A stretch of 64,000 nt of DNA, from contig NC_062217.1 in NCBI RefSeq assembly GCF_902686445.1, forward strand, positions 170,929,598 to 170,993,597. The letters are read 5' to 3'. A program made the position numbers and the translations under genes. Of this stretch, positions 22,216 to 34,385 are shown one piece after another (the first letter of the stretch is position 1; each line of letters starts with the position of its first letter). This DNA comes from Sciurus carolinensis. Taxonomy: Eukaryota; Chordata; Mammalia; Rodentia; Sciuridae. The notes under the pieces were generated by a model. The model was not told the origin of the DNA, did no database searches, and saw nothing but the letters and a program-made list of their open reading frames with translations.

Positions 22216-23060
22216 CTCAAATTTTTCTTTGTAGTCTTACAGTTTCTTTGTGGTATTCTTTGCAATCAGTCCTTCCTACTACCCTGATCCCAGGTAATCA
22301 CCAATCTGGTTTTTGTTTTTATCACTATAAGATTAAATTTAATCTCAGCCACTATCTTTTCAGATATTGCTTCTACTCCATTCTTCCTTATAGAAATCCA
22401 ACTGCAGGAACATCAGACTCTTCACTTTGCATGTCTTCTATGCTCTGTTCTGTTTTTCCCATTCATTTTCTCTCTGTATTTCATTTTGTCTATTTGTCTG
22501 CCTAGTTCACAATCCCTAACTTCTTTACCCATTCCAATGATTACTTAACCTTTGACATTGCATTTTTCAGTTACAGAATGTCCATTTGATCCATAACTGT
22601 GACTTCTAAGCCACTACTGAAATTCTGCCTAATTTTCTCCAGTTCAAACTTTTGTTTAACCATACCAATCCTAATCATTTGTAAATTCTTCTCAACTTAT
22701 CCCAATATCTACGCCATCTACTACTCTGCTTCAGTTTTTCTCCTGTCAATTAGTTTCCCACCTTTTAAATAAATGTGTCTAGTCCTTTTTATTTCATGGC
22801 AGACACTATGTATGAAAAGTCGACAGGGCTCCAGATATTTCCTACCAGAGGCAGTACAGTCTTTCATGGATACCCAGATTAGATGGACGTGGTCCGTTTC
22901 TCACTTGTCAGAAATTGAGCTGGGTTAGGGCTGGGTTGCACTTTTATAAGGTTTAGTCCACTTCCAGTTAATGCCTAGTCCTTGAGGTGATCTTCCTAGG
23001 TTTTTCACTGAAAGCTTGGAGGATTTTTGTCTTCCAGTCCCAAAACATTACAGGAACGGT
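22216..23060 (-). mobile_element. Probable ancient LINE-derived repeat, antisense
   Basis: T-rich sequence with the phrases ATATTGCTTCTACTCCATTC, TCCATTTGATCCATAACTGT, GGCAGACACTATGTATGAAAAG and CAGTTAATGCCTAGTCCTTG. This is the texture and order I associate with the antisense 5' region of old L1M elements. I cannot name the subfamily and the boundaries are approximate. It follows directly after the preceding L1 piece, perhaps forming one rearranged element. Confidence 0.45.
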
Positions 23061-23345
23061 TCTGTTCCTGGAAGCTAGAATCTTACTCTTTTGCTTCCTT
23101 GACCATGCAGCTTTAAAACATGGTATGAGCAGACCACAAGTCATGTGTGTGTCAAATCCCACTCCTCTCTCTGCATGGTGTCTTCCCGACCACGAGGAGG
23201 GTGTACGTGGAAAATTTCACTCTGCCATTCTCCCCTAGCACTCAAATCTTCTAAACTCTGCCAGAACCCACGTGTACATTTGTACTACTGATTCAACAAG
23301 TCTTTTTTACTTTAAACATCACCATGGAAACCCTGCTTTTGCTGT

Positions 23346-23560
23346 TGGCTTAACATGTTTTGATAGTATAAATGAAAGAAAAAATGGTGGAATGAGCCAA
23401 ATCTCATTACCCTATGTACATGTATGATTACATGAATGGTATGAATCTACATCATGTACAACCATAGAAATGAAATGATGTACTCCATTTGTTTACAATG
23501 AATCAAAATGCAGTTTGTAAAAAAAATGTAAAAATAAATAATTTAAAAAAAACTCTACAT
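23346..23560 (+). repeat. Rodent-lineage A-tailed retroelement end (probably L1 3'UTR)
   Basis: The stretch CATTACCCTATGTACATGTATG, then ATGGTATGAATCTACATCATG, then TACAACCATAGAAATGAAATG, then TTGTTTACAATGAATCAAAATGC, ending in an A-rich AAATAAATAATTTAAAAAAAA, looks like a lineage-specific retroelement 3' end. I associate it with squirrel L1 3'UTRs. No coding part is attached. Confidence 0.55.
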
Positions 23561-25690
23561 GGTCACTGTTTAAAAATTAACTCAATTTTTGAGTAAGTAG
23601 TGCTTTGACTATTTTTTAACTTGATTTTTCTATTTGAGGAAATGCCCTCAAACTATATCCTAGAAGTTTAAAAACATTCATTTGCAAATTGATTGGCGCC
23701 TGATGTGCTTTGTAGAGGATATTTGAATATCTCATCTTGGATGAGGAGCTTTATTATCCCATAGTTAGCAACTCCAAATAGCAGCTGTGATATTTCAAAA
23801 TCCCTTCAGCTCTATATCCTTCACAGGGGTCAGATCTTACCATTTACTAGTCCAAGGATGATGACCCTGTCAGCCCTCATGGGTCTCCTGGGATGACTGG
23901 AGAGACGTGTTTATACAACAGAATGGACGTGGGCTCTCCTGCCTGCTCTCATGCAGCACTGGAATACCAGGTTCTTCTGTGGGTTCATCAATTTCTAACT
24001 CAGTCCTTGAGACTTTGGTTGACTACTTCCTCCTCCCCAGGGGAGTATCTACAGCTCAGGCTTGGACAGTCACTCTATTCCACAGCTTCAGGCCACATCA
24101 GTCACTTGAAATGTAGACATTGAATCAGTCCTCAGAAGACATTCAGTTACATCATTGAGAGGCTTTGCAGCTGAGGTTCCTGAGGAGAGGATGACCCTAC
24201 AGCTACCGGCTGCCATCTTACCACCATGAAGGTAGGCCCTCTCCAGGAACAGGGCCAGCAGAGAGGAGCTGAGCTAAGAGCAATAGAGAACAAGCACCAG
24301 TCTTGAGGATATTAGTAGTGCCCCTGGTGTCTTGTGTATAAAGCAGGGAAATATTCCAGTATTCTTCAGTTTTTGGATAGAGAAAAAATTTCTGGTTTAA
24401 CACCAGCAGGATTTATTTAGGTTTATGTCATTGGTAACCAAGAGTCAGTTTATTTATTAGATAATTCTCAATAATGGATTATCATTCTTGATCCATTCCA
24501 AGAAAAAGACTAGAATGGTGAGTGTAGTACAGAATGGAGATAAAATTAAAGTGCTCACGTTGAATCAAAATTCATAGTTCGGAGTTGGCCATGTCACGGT
24601 GCAAATATGAATATCAGTAAGCCACTCAACTTTGGAGAAGCAGCGGAGAAATTCAGTTTGGGAAGCTAGTAGCTAGGGAGAGAGGTCTAGTAACCAGACT
24701 GAGATGGTCCGAGACAGCTGTAAATATGGACTTGAACCTTATAAAAGATCAGGACTGGAGGCGAGGACTGTGTCGTGTTAACGGAAATGAAGTTAAATCT
24801 TGGAGTATGCCGGAAGGGGCCAGGGAGGAATGTGATAAAAAGGGAACAGACTGAAAATAAAGCCTGGGAGTTGCATCAACTCAGGAGGCTGTGGAGGAGA
24901 GTAAGAGTGGAGGAGAAAGCCTGTGGTCGAGAGGTCGGAGGAGCAGGGAAACTGGAACCAAGAACTCCGGGAGCGGAGTTGCGAGGAGGAGAAAGAAACC
25001 TCAAGGAATTGGAGACTGCAGAGACTGGACGGAGGCCAGGGATCCGCCACGCCACATGGACTTTGCCAAAAGATGGTCTATGCACGTGCAGGGAAGAGCC
25101 AGGTTGAGAAAGTCACACAGCAAAACCACGATACACAGCAGACACCATGAGCCTCGGCTGCCTCTGAGACACCCGGTGGCTGGCTGTGCCTCTGGATGGA
25201 TGTGACTACATCTGGATGGATGTAACCAAACACAAGAGGAGGAACCCTGCATGCAGCCACGTGACCATGGGGCAGTGGGATTTGTGTGGTCAGGGAAGCC
25301 ATCAGCAAGGAGGCAGCCTGGGTAGAGACTTCAAGGAGAGGGAAACAGGATCATGCAGAAAACTCTTCTGAGATCCTAATTCTGAGATCCTTCCCTGCTT
25401 CAATAGCAGGCAACTCTCTTCTCTCATTAGGTAACAGTTCTACAAAACCTGTTGGTATCAGCACATCTTAGGTCCTGTCAACACAGGAACTACACCCTCT
25501 CATCATAGGCCACCTGTGCAAACACACGTACACGTACATACAGGGGCACCACCAAGGCCAAGCCTTCAGAATTAGCGTTTTCCTTTCTGTAATTTTCATA
25601 ACACTCTATTACTTACTGCATAAATTAATCACTTCTGTTCAAATGAAGGCAACATCTGAGCTTGCTTCTTTGCTTATAACTTCTGTGGAG
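23561..25690. other. Unassigned sequence
   Basis: A+T-rich to about 24760, then purine-rich (24780-25110), where open frames overlap on both strands. A 20-base unit starting TCTGGATGGATG is repeated once at 25191-25230 with changes in the second half. No gene or known repeat was recognised. Confidence 0.35.
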
Positions 25691-25930
25691 CTGCAATTTG
25701 AAGCAGCTTGACCAAGAGGGTCTAGCTTGTGAGTCTCTCATGAAATGCAATCAGGCATCAGTGGGAGCTCCACTAGGATTGGAGGAGCCATTGTAAGACA
25801 GAGCACTCACATGTTGGCGGGTTGGAGCTGGCTGTTGGCTGGAGGCCTCAGCTCTCCACACGGCCCTCCCCACCCAGCTCTTCAAGTAGTTTCCTGGCTT
25901 GGCAGCTGACTCTCCCACCCTAGAAGCCCA
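25691..25930. repeat. Possible ancient interspersed repeat, unclassified
   Basis: The stretch from GAGTCTCTCATGAAATGCAATC through GGTTGGAGCTGGCTGTTGGC and GGAGGCCTCAGCTCTCCACA has the feel of a widely dispersed old repeat, possibly LTR- or DNA-transposon-derived. I cannot assign the family. Low confidence. Confidence 0.25.
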
Positions 25931-26379
25931 GGTGAAAATGGTTGTTTGTCGTGCTTAACCTCAAGGACACGGTAACAACCAAGTGAACGGACACCAGCTT
26001 CAAGTGGATATTGACGGAAGGGAAGTCCTCCTAAGGAGCGGATTTAAGGGCAGAAATGAGAAAAGACCCATCCAGCAGTGGCCAAATAGGGTGGTAATGG
26101 ATGCCATTGTGCCCAGTTACAAGCCCCCTGACCTGAGACCTGTGCATGCCAGCGAGGACGGCAGCCCCTCACTTCCACCACAGGCACCCCGTGCCACATC
26201 AGACAGACTACAATACCTCTACCGTAGACCCCCACTGCCCCACACTCTGAAATACACACAGGGAGCCCAAACTGACAGCACAGGATACACAGAGCTTTTC
26301 TTCAGGAGGGTACACAAGACAACCCCTCCCAACAGGGAGTAACTGGGTTGTTAAGTCACAGATAATTACAGACCAACTC
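25931..26379. other. Unassigned sequence
   Basis: A 119-codon plus-strand frame (25983-26342) overlaps a 71-codon minus-strand frame. It has no recognisable domain or signal peptide, and I do not call it a gene. Confidence 0.35.
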
Positions 26380-27320
26380 CAAACCAGAAAGCTAGTGAGT
26401 ACCTAGATATACTAACGATGGGAGGGGACCTCCTGGAATCGTCTCTGAGGTGAGCCGCCGGCACGATCACTACCTCCACACTCAGGGAAACACAGTTAAA
26501 GCTGAAGAATGGTGGACATCTTCTAAAGGTTCTGAATTCCAATGAACCAAACTAGAAAGACTCAATAAGAAATCGCTCCACATTGACATGATTATAAATA
26601 ACTCAAATGCCAGTTTTTATCTCATTTACATTATTCTTCATTTTAAATTGAGAGATGTTCCCCTATTATTCGATACTGTACCCTCAAACCATTTGATTGC
26701 ATTTCTTATAATGTTTCAAAGCATTAGCTGAACTCATTCTCTTTGTTTTCCTAGCTCAGGTATACTTGCTCCTCTTAGTCCCCCTTTACTCTCTGGCATT
26801 ACTTTGTGATTGCCTCAAAACATACCCATCCATAATTTTCTTCTTTTTACCTTGGTTTGTATTATTCTTTTCTATCTTTTCTTTTCTCTTTCTTTTTTTT
26901 TTTTTCTTTGTCCAATTTTTCTCTCTTCCTCTTTTCAGCTCCTAAATAATGTGATGGTAATTTTACTACCTTTAATAACTAATTTCTCAACATTAATCTA
27001 TTCCAGAATATTAATATAATTTTATACCCAGTTTAAAGGAACTGTGGAGAACATTTCAAGTTTTTTCCTCTAAGATTCATTAGTACATGGATTTGCTCTG
27101 AATTGATGACAGTTATCAGGATTTAATATCTTCTCTCAAAGTGATACTGATATTGGGAAAAGCAGAGGATATATGTTGAGTGGGAATATCAATACCTGGA
27201 TATTCACCAGCCTGGGGTACTTCAGAGAAGGAAGTTCACTAAATAATCCTTTGCATGAAGGTAAAAGTGATAATCATTGCAGAAGATGGGTGGCTAAATA
27301 ACAAAAAAAAAAAAAAAAAA
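26380..27320 (+). mobile_element. Probable L1 5'UTR/leader of the downstream element
   Basis: This A+T-rich segment leads without a break into an L1 ORF1. Its start is uncertain. A pyrimidine-rich tract (26860-26940) and an A18 run (27302-27319) are included. L1 leaders vary strongly between rodent lineages, so the call rests on position rather than homology. Confidence 0.35.
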
Positions 27321-27389
27321 AGGAAAAATCAAGGGAACAAACTACCCCAAACAACCCAACACTTCAGCAACTGATCCCACTGACACCAC

Positions 27390-28300
27390 AATGGAGGAAA
27401 TGTCAGAGAAAGAATTTAGATGGTTATTAGTTAAAATGTTCAACAAGCTAAAAGGAGATGAGAAGAATGAGTTTGGAAAGTACAAGAAATAAAAGATCAT
27501 TTCAATAAAGAGATGGGAATTCTGAAAAAGAACAAAACAGAAATCCTGGAAATTAAAGACTCAGTAAGTCACATTAAAATTCCAGTTGAACACATTACAA
27601 TAAACTAGACCACTTTGAAGACATATCTTCAGGCCTTGAAGACAAACTATGTAATCTTGAAAATAAAATAAATGATAAAGAAATGATGTTAAGAGACTAT
27701 AACCAGAATATTCAAGAAATCTCAGATAACATTAAGAGACCAAATCTAAGAATCATTGGCATAAACAAAGGCATCAAAATGCAAAGTAAAGGAATGCACA
27801 TAGTTTTCAATGAAATAATAGCAGAAAAATTTTCACACCTTAGGAACAAAATGGATATCCAAATACAAGAGGCATTTAGAACCCTGAATAGGCAAGATAA
27901 AAAAAATTCTCTCTAAGACACATTATAATTAAAATGCCTAATATACAGAATAAGGATAGAATTTTAAGAGCTACAAGAGAAAAATGGCAGGTCATATTTA
28001 GAAGTGAGTCACTTAGGATACCCAATGTTTTCTTAGCCTAGACCCTAAAAGCAAGGAAGACTTGGAGTAATATGTACTGAGTCCTGAAAGAAAACAGCTA
28101 TCAACAAGATTTCTATGTCAAGAAAACCTATCATGCAGAATTGAATATGAAATAAAAATATTCCATGATAAACAGAAACTAAAAGAATTCATGATCACCA
28201 AGTCTGCATTGCAAAACATCCTCAATGAAATATTTCATGCAGAAGAAATAAAAAATAATGAGAGCAGCATAGGGATAAATCTCACTAGAACAATAGTCAA
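27390..28300 (+). pseudogene. L1 ORF1 remnant (nucleic-acid-binding chaperone), decayed
   Basis: The frame opens at about 27391 with MEEMSEKEFRW-like sequence and a coiled-coil-like N-terminal stretch rich in Lys, Glu and Asn. It is broken by stop codons from about 27487 onward. The best-preserved piece is 27683-27916, which carries the RNA-recognition-fold signature (KRPNLRIIGINKG) and an IQEAFRTLNRQDKK block near the C-terminal domain. In intact L1, ORF1p coats L1 RNA as a trimer. Here multiple in-frame stops and frameshifts make it nonfunctional. Confidence 0.88.
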
Positions 28301-28339
28301 TTAAAGGAGAAATGAGTCTGAATTAAACATTAGAAATAA

Positions 28340-31300
28340 ATCAAAATGGCAGGAAATAAAAATCATCTCTCTTTAACACTGAATGTAAATGGTCTACTCT
28401 CCAGTCAAATACATAGATTGGCAGAATGGATTAAAAAAACAAGATTCAACCACATGTTGTTTAAAAGACATTCACCTTACAGGCAAATACCTCCATAGAC
28501 TGAAGGGAAAAGGATGAAAACAGATATACCATGCAAATGGAGTCTGAAAACAAGTAGGAGTAGCTACTATAATTTTTGACAATGTAGACATTAAGCCAAA
28601 ATTAATCAGAAGAGACAAAGAAATTCACTTTATGCTGGTTAAGGGAATCCTCCAATAATAATATATAATTATTGCAATTATTTTTGCCCCAAATCTCAGT
28701 GCACCTATGTACATAAACAAACTCTTTTCCACATAAAGAATCAGGCCACCATAATTATACTGGGTAATTTCAACAAACCTCTCTCACCACTAGATAGTTC
28801 ATACAAACAAAAAAGTAAAGATCCTTCAGAACTAAAAGGTACTATTAATCAAATGGACCTAACTGACATCTATAGAATATTTCATCCACTGACAACTGAA
28901 CTCACTTTTTCTCAGCAGCATGTGGAACTTTATCTAAAATATATCATACTTTAAAGCACAAAGCAAGTCTTAGCAAATTCATAAAAACAGATAATTTCTT
29001 TCATCCTATCAGATCACAATGGAATGAAATTAGAAATAAACAACAAAATGAAAACAGAAACCATTTTAACACCTGGTGATTAAATAATATACTTTTGAAT
29101 AGGAATAGATCATAGAAGAAATCAGGGGAGAAATTAAAAATTCTTACAAACAAATGAAACTAGAGATATGAGATATCAAAATCTCTAGGACAGTATGAAG
29201 GAAGTTCTAATAGGAAAGTTTATAGCACTCAGTTCCTACATTTAAAAGAAATAGAGAAAAACAGAAAGATCACAAATAAATAATGTGATGTTACACCTCA
29301 AGTTCCTAAAAATAAAAAAATAACAAACTAATTTCAAAATCAGTAGAAGACAGAAAACAATTAAGATCAGAGACAAAATTAATAAAATTGAGGATAAAAT
29401 AACAATACAAGGGATAAATGCAACAAAGAGTTGGTTCTTTGAAAAGATAATCAAAACTAATAAACCTTTAGCCAAACTAACCAAAGGAGAGAGAGAAGAT
29501 CCAAATCACAAAATTAGAGATGAAAAAGAAAAAAAATCACCACAGACACTTCTGAAATCCAGGAGATCATTAGAAATTTTTTGAAAAGTTGTACTCCAAT
29601 AAACTGGACAATCTAGAAGATATAGACAGATTTCTGGACACATATCACATACTCAAATTGAACCTTAAGGTTCAATTGAAACTTAGACCAACATCAAGGA
29701 ATGAGATTATAGCAAGCTATAAAAAAAATTTCAATTATGGAAATGTAGATTGAAAAAAAATTCTTCCAACAAAAAAAGTCAGATAGATTCTCAGTCAAGT
29801 TCTACCTGACTTTTACAGAACTAATACCAATCCTCCTTAAATTATTCCATGAAGTAGAATTGAAGGGAACACTGCTAAATTCATTCTATGAAGCCAGTAT
29901 CACTCTGATACCAAAACCAGATAAAAACACATCAAGGAAAAAAGAAAAAAAAAAAAAAAAAGACCAATATCCCTGATGAATAGATGTGAAATCAGGAACA
30001 AGACAATGTTGGCCACCCTTGCCACTCTTATTCAACATAGATCTTGAAACTCTAGCCAGAACAATATGGCAAGAAATAAAAATTAAAGGGATATGAATAG
30101 GGAAAGAAGAAGTCAGATTATTGCTATTTGCTGATGACATGGTCCTAAATCTAGACCATCCCAAATACTCCACCAGAAGACTTTAGAGATGATAAATAAA
30201 TTAAGTAAAATAGTAGGATACAAGATAAATACTCACAAATCCATCATTTTCCTTTACTCCAATAATGAATCTGCTGAGAAATCAGGAAAACTATCCCATT
30301 TACAATAACCTAAAAACAAACAAACAAAAACAACCCTGGGAATAAATCTAACCAAGGAGGCAAAAGATTTCGACAATGAAAACTATAGAACACTGAAGAA
30401 ATAAATTGAAGAAGACCTTAGAAGATGTAAAGACCTCCAATGCTTTTAAAGAGACAAAACTAATATTGGCAAAATGGTCATACAACCAAAAGTATTGGAC
30501 AGATTCAATGCAATCCCTTCAAAAATACCAATGATATTCTTCACAGAACTACAAAAAGCAGTCCTAAAATTCACTTAAAAGAACAGAAAACCCAGAATAC
30601 CCAAAGCAATCCTGCATAAGAAGAGTAATTCTGTCATGATAGTAGATCTCCAATTATACTACAGAGCTATAGTAACAAAAAACAGCATGGTACTAGCATC
30701 AAAACAGACATGAAGCCCAATGGAATAGCACAGAAGAACAGAGACAAATCCACACAGATGCAGTCATGATCTTGAAAAAGTGCCAAAAAGTGAAGAAAAG
30801 ATAGCCTTTTTAACAAATGGTACTGGGGAAACTGGATATAAATAAGTAGAAGAATGAAGCTAGATCCCTATCTTTTACCCTGCGTGAACATCAGTTCAAA
30901 ATAGGTGAAAGACCTAAAAATTATACCAGCAACTCTGAAACTGCTTAGAAGCAAACATAGGGTCAACACTACAACATACTGATGTGGGCACCCAGCTTCC
31001 TTAACAAGAATCTTAAAGTTCAAGACATAACCCTGAGAATCAATAGTTGAGATGCCGTGAGATTAAAAAGCTTCTGCACAAGAAAGGAGATGAAGAAGAG
31101 CATGAAGAGGAAGCAAGTGGGAGATGACCTTTACCAGTGACTCCTCTGAAAGAGGAGTGATATCTAGAATACACAAAGAACTCAAAAAACTTAACACCAA
31201 AAACATTCAACAAATGGGCAAAAGAACTAAGCAAAATACAAATGGCCAAAAAATATGAAAAACTGTTCCACATCCCTAGAAATCAGGGAAATGCAAATCA

Positions 31301-31785
31301 AAATGACACTGAAATTTCATCTCACTCCAGTCAGAATGGTAATCACCAAGAAGACAAATAATCATAAATGCTCGTGAGGGTGTGGGAGAAAAGGTACACT
31401 CACTCATTGTTGGTTGGACTCCAAATTGATACAACCACACTGGAAAGTAGTATTTGAGACTCCTTAAAAGACTAGGAATGGAACCACTATATGACAGACT
31501 AACCTACTCCTCAGTATTTATCCAAAAGAAATAAAATCAAAATACTATAGTGACACAGCCATATCGATGTTTATGGCAGCACAATTCACAATAGCCAAGT
31601 TATGGAACCAGTTCAGATGTCCATAAATAGATGAATGGATATACACAATGGAATATTATTCATCCAAAGAAGAATTAAATTATGGCATTTACTGGTAAAT
31701 GCAAGGAAGTGGAGAACATTGTGCTAAGTGAAATAAGCAAGTCTCAGAAAGTCAAAGGCCAAATGGTTTCTCTCATATGCAAAAA
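28340..31785 (+). pseudogene. L1 ORF2 remnant (endonuclease/reverse transcriptase), decayed, RT core deleted
   Basis: Endonuclease-domain sequence starts near 28370 (LTLNVNGL, then RLAEWIKKTR), and the catalytic SDHNGMKLEINNK block lies near 29010. The RT domain starts around 29880, but homology jumps at about 29983 from the DxxPISLMN-type position straight to the GTRQxxPLxPLLFN block. That removes roughly the middle of the RT palm, including the first catalytic aspartate. The second catalytic motif FADDM survives at 30127-30141. C-terminal segments follow to about 31780. Numerous stops and frameshifts are present. A perfect 22-bp palindrome lies inside it at 29656-29677. Confidence 0.9.
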
Positions 31786-32180
31786 CTAGAACAAAATAGG
31801 GGTAAAAGGGGGCGGGAATCCCCTGATACTAGAAGGGAGGTCAGTGGAGTAGAGGAAGAGTTTGAGGGGGAGGAAGGAGGGACAGGAAGAGAGGAACATG
31901 GAATGGAATTTACCAAAGTATTCTCTGTACACATACGAATATACCACAGTGAATTCCACCTTTATGCATATCTATAAAACACTAATTAAAAAAATCTTTA
32001 AAAAAATATTAGGAAGACCTGTAGAGTAGAGGAAGGAGAACGGGGGAGGAAAGAAGGGAGGGGAAGGGGGAGCACTGGGGACTGAGGGGAGCAGATGACA
32101 CTCCTTCCATGTAGGAGTAAGTCAGAGTGAACCCCAATATTATGTATGACCAAAAGCACTAATGAAATCATAACCCCCTG
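31786..32180 (+). mobile_element. L1 3'UTR with a duplicated G-rich block
   Basis: Two related blocks about 175 bases apart each run GTGGAGTAGAGGAAG or GTAGAGTAGAGGAAG, then a purine-rich G-tract, then a CCAC/TCAGAGTGAA-type stretch, and end in CACTAATTAAA or CACTAATGAAA. A G-rich polypurine tract is a known feature of L1 3'UTRs. The doubling may be a tandem duplication or a second, 5'-truncated L1 inserted at the tail of the first. There is an A-rich stretch between them (31980-32008) but no clean terminal poly(A). Confidence 0.7.
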
Positions 32181-32371
32181 AAAAGGATGGGGTGGTGGAG
32201 GGAGCACCCCCAGAGCAGGAGCTGGGGCTCCCAGGAGGGTTTTCAGGGCTCTTCTGGATAAACAGCAGGGAGGCGCCCAGTCAGGAAGGAGGTGAGAAGC
32301 TGGCATGGGGTGAGGGATGCGGTGGCTCTGGAGCAGCCTTAGGCTGTGAGTGTGGCAGAGAGGGCGAGGGC
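32181..32371. other. Unassigned GC-rich sequence
   Basis: Purine-rich flank between the L1 end and a tandem duplication. No gene was recognised. Confidence 0.35.
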
Positions 32372-32449
32372 ACGGAGCCTGGAGAGAGGGACAGGGACAG
32401 ATGTCTGGGCATGGAGCCTGGAGAGAGGGACAGGGACAGACATCTCAAG
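32372..32449 (+). repeat. 39-bp direct tandem duplication (2 copies)
   Basis: GGAGCCTGGAGAGAGGGACA starts at 32374 and 32413, a period of 39, with near-identity over about 29 bases. The unit is a multiple of three, so overlapping frames on both strands show a repeated peptide (for example AWREGQGQ-like on plus). There is no other support for coding. Confidence 0.9.
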
Positions 32450-32804
32450 ATGTGGCCAAAGGAGTCTGTCTGTTTGCAAAACTGAGAGGAGGCCGGAGGG
32501 CCCAGAGGAGGGCAGCAGAGGCAGCCCCAGGCCTGGGCAGGAGTGCAGCAGCGTGAGCTCCAGGGCGACCTCCGGCTGCCCCACCGGGCACACCCAGCGT
32601 CCTGCTCCTCACTGGGGGCAAATTGAGGAGCACTACCCACCTTTGAACTGGGACAAGCTTGAGTCAGAGGAAGACATGGGCGTTTGCAAAGTCACACGCT
32701 CTATCTAAGGGCCCACCGTTTACAATGACCTTGGCAAGCAGGCTTTCTGTTTAAAACTCCTCTAAGACCACAGTCCCCAAATGTCACTTGAGAGAAACCT
32801 TCAG
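32450..32804. other. Unassigned GC-rich sequence
   Basis: At least three overlapping frames are open on both strands (for example 32346-32708 plus and 32281-32640 minus), typical of stop-poor GC-rich DNA. No domain or repeat was recognised. Confidence 0.35.
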
Positions 32805-32935
32805 GGGCTCCCGGTCACCTTCAGAAGAGAGTTCTAACTCCTCTGTCTGACATCAAGGTGCTGCTTAACCTGACAACTCCTTGTCCTAAACCAAAGTCCT
32901 GACAGTACCTCATCTGTAACAGGAACTCCAGTCAC
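32805..32935 (+). repeat. L2 LINE 3'UTR fragment
   Basis: TCCCGGTCACCTTCAGAAGA, then GAGTTCTAACTCCTCTGTCTGACATCAAGG, then TGCTTAACCTGACAACTCC resembles the L2 3'UTR block around TCCAAACTCCTTAGCCTGGCATTCAAGG. It is diverged and short. Confidence 0.45.
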
Positions 32936-34324
32936 TTGTGAAAAATAAACAGAGAGCTGCACCTGGTCACTCAGAGCGCCGTCCGAGCAGAGCCTGCTGC
33001 GCTCTTTCTGTGAGAGGAGGAGACTGGGGTCTCTGGGTGCCTCAGTCTGTACAGGCACTAAGGCTTGAGGAGCCAATATCCTCCCCGTGGGAGCCGAAAT
33101 GCAGAGCAAGGAAGGGCCAAGAGTGGCTGTCCCATCTGGCCCGCTTCAGTACTAGTGACATTGATCTGCTGTCCTGGCCACAGGACTTCTTGTGAGGAGT
33201 TGCCTCTGCGCCCAGTGAGTACCGCAGGCCACCGCTGTGCGGGCTGAAATTCATGGGATTTAGAAATAGGGGCAGTTGTCGCTGGTAGGATTTCACTGAA
33301 AAATGCACACGTGTTGTCTGCCAGCCTCGTTACGGAACTGAAGCCGGGATGTTTCCACAGCGTTTTGTCATTTATAAGAAAAGATGGTCCAAGCTCCTGC
33401 GGCTCATTCTCCCACCTGCCAGCTCCACTGGCCAGCTCTTTCCTCCCAAGGCCTGCTGGGAGCAAAACCCTGTCTCCACGTTCCCGTCACGCGTCTGAGG
33501 TCCAGCGTGACTTCAGACGGCCTCTCCTCCTGCCCAGTGACACGCCTCCCAGCCCTGTCTGGGCACCGAGCACACGTGCTGTGAAGGGAGAACACGCCTT
33601 TGGTCCTGGAGACGTGGGGGTGACCAGTTCGTGTGTGTCCATTGCAGGCGTTTCCACGGCAGCTGCATCCCCAGAAACTTCCCGCCTGCACCAGGTGAGG
33701 CTCAACACCTGCCAATGAAACAGCAGGTGGAACACCTGTTCCAGGTCTCCAAGACCACCCTGGAGATGGGCCTTGAGAAGCTCCCTCCTGGGGCTGGACG
33801 TGTGGCCCCCAGGTGCAGCACTGGCCAGCATGCCGATGCCCTGGGGTCCGCGGGCATAGGGGCGGCTCCTGTTTTCCTTAAGTCTATGAAGCGCAGAGGG
33901 CTCCAGAACGAGGTTCTGACTTCCAAAGACATGAGAATGGCAGAAGAGCAGAAGTCTGTGCTCAGGGCTCCCTGTACATGAGGACACGGGCAGGCAGGCT
34001 GCTGTCCCTGTGGCTTAGAAATTTGCCTGTGTCAAAGAACACTCAGATAGCAATCACTCTGGCAATGCAGACACATCCCTATCAGCCGAGCAGATAGGAC
34101 CACAGAGTGTGCACCCAGTGGTCTCATTTTGAACTGTAAAAGGAGGGGCTGTGTTTCCAAGAATACAGGACAGAATCCTCACCCCTGGGGCGCCCTTACC
34201 TCCTCCCTGTGTTGGCATCACGGTTGGGGCTGACAGTTCCAAGGGTTCTGTTTGAGCAAGTGCAAAGGACTTCTGAAACACAACCACCTGTTTTTATGCA
34301 TCTTGCAAAGGCTTATTGCCTCCA
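32936..34324. other. Unassigned sequence
   Basis: GC-rich with scattered CpG. Frames up to 166 codons (33987-33487 minus) overlap plus-strand frames of 116-135 codons over the same DNA. No domain was recognised, and with both strands open I treat them as chance. Confidence 0.35.
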
Positions 34325-34385
34325 GCTCCCAGCTCAGGCTTGGCACATACCAGAGTCTCAATACAGATTTGTCGATTAAGCAAAC
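34325..34385 (+). repeat. L2/MIR-type 3' end fragment
   Basis: CAGCTCAGGCTTGGCACATACC, then AGAGTCTCAATACAGATTTGTCG matches the shared L2 terminal sequence (CCTGGCACATAGTAGGCACTCAATAAATATTTGTTG). Confidence 0.5.

Noticed and set aside
33487..33987. 166-codon minus-strand frame as a gene
   Set aside because: Overlaps plus-strand frames of 116-135 codons in GC-rich DNA; no recognisable protein features.
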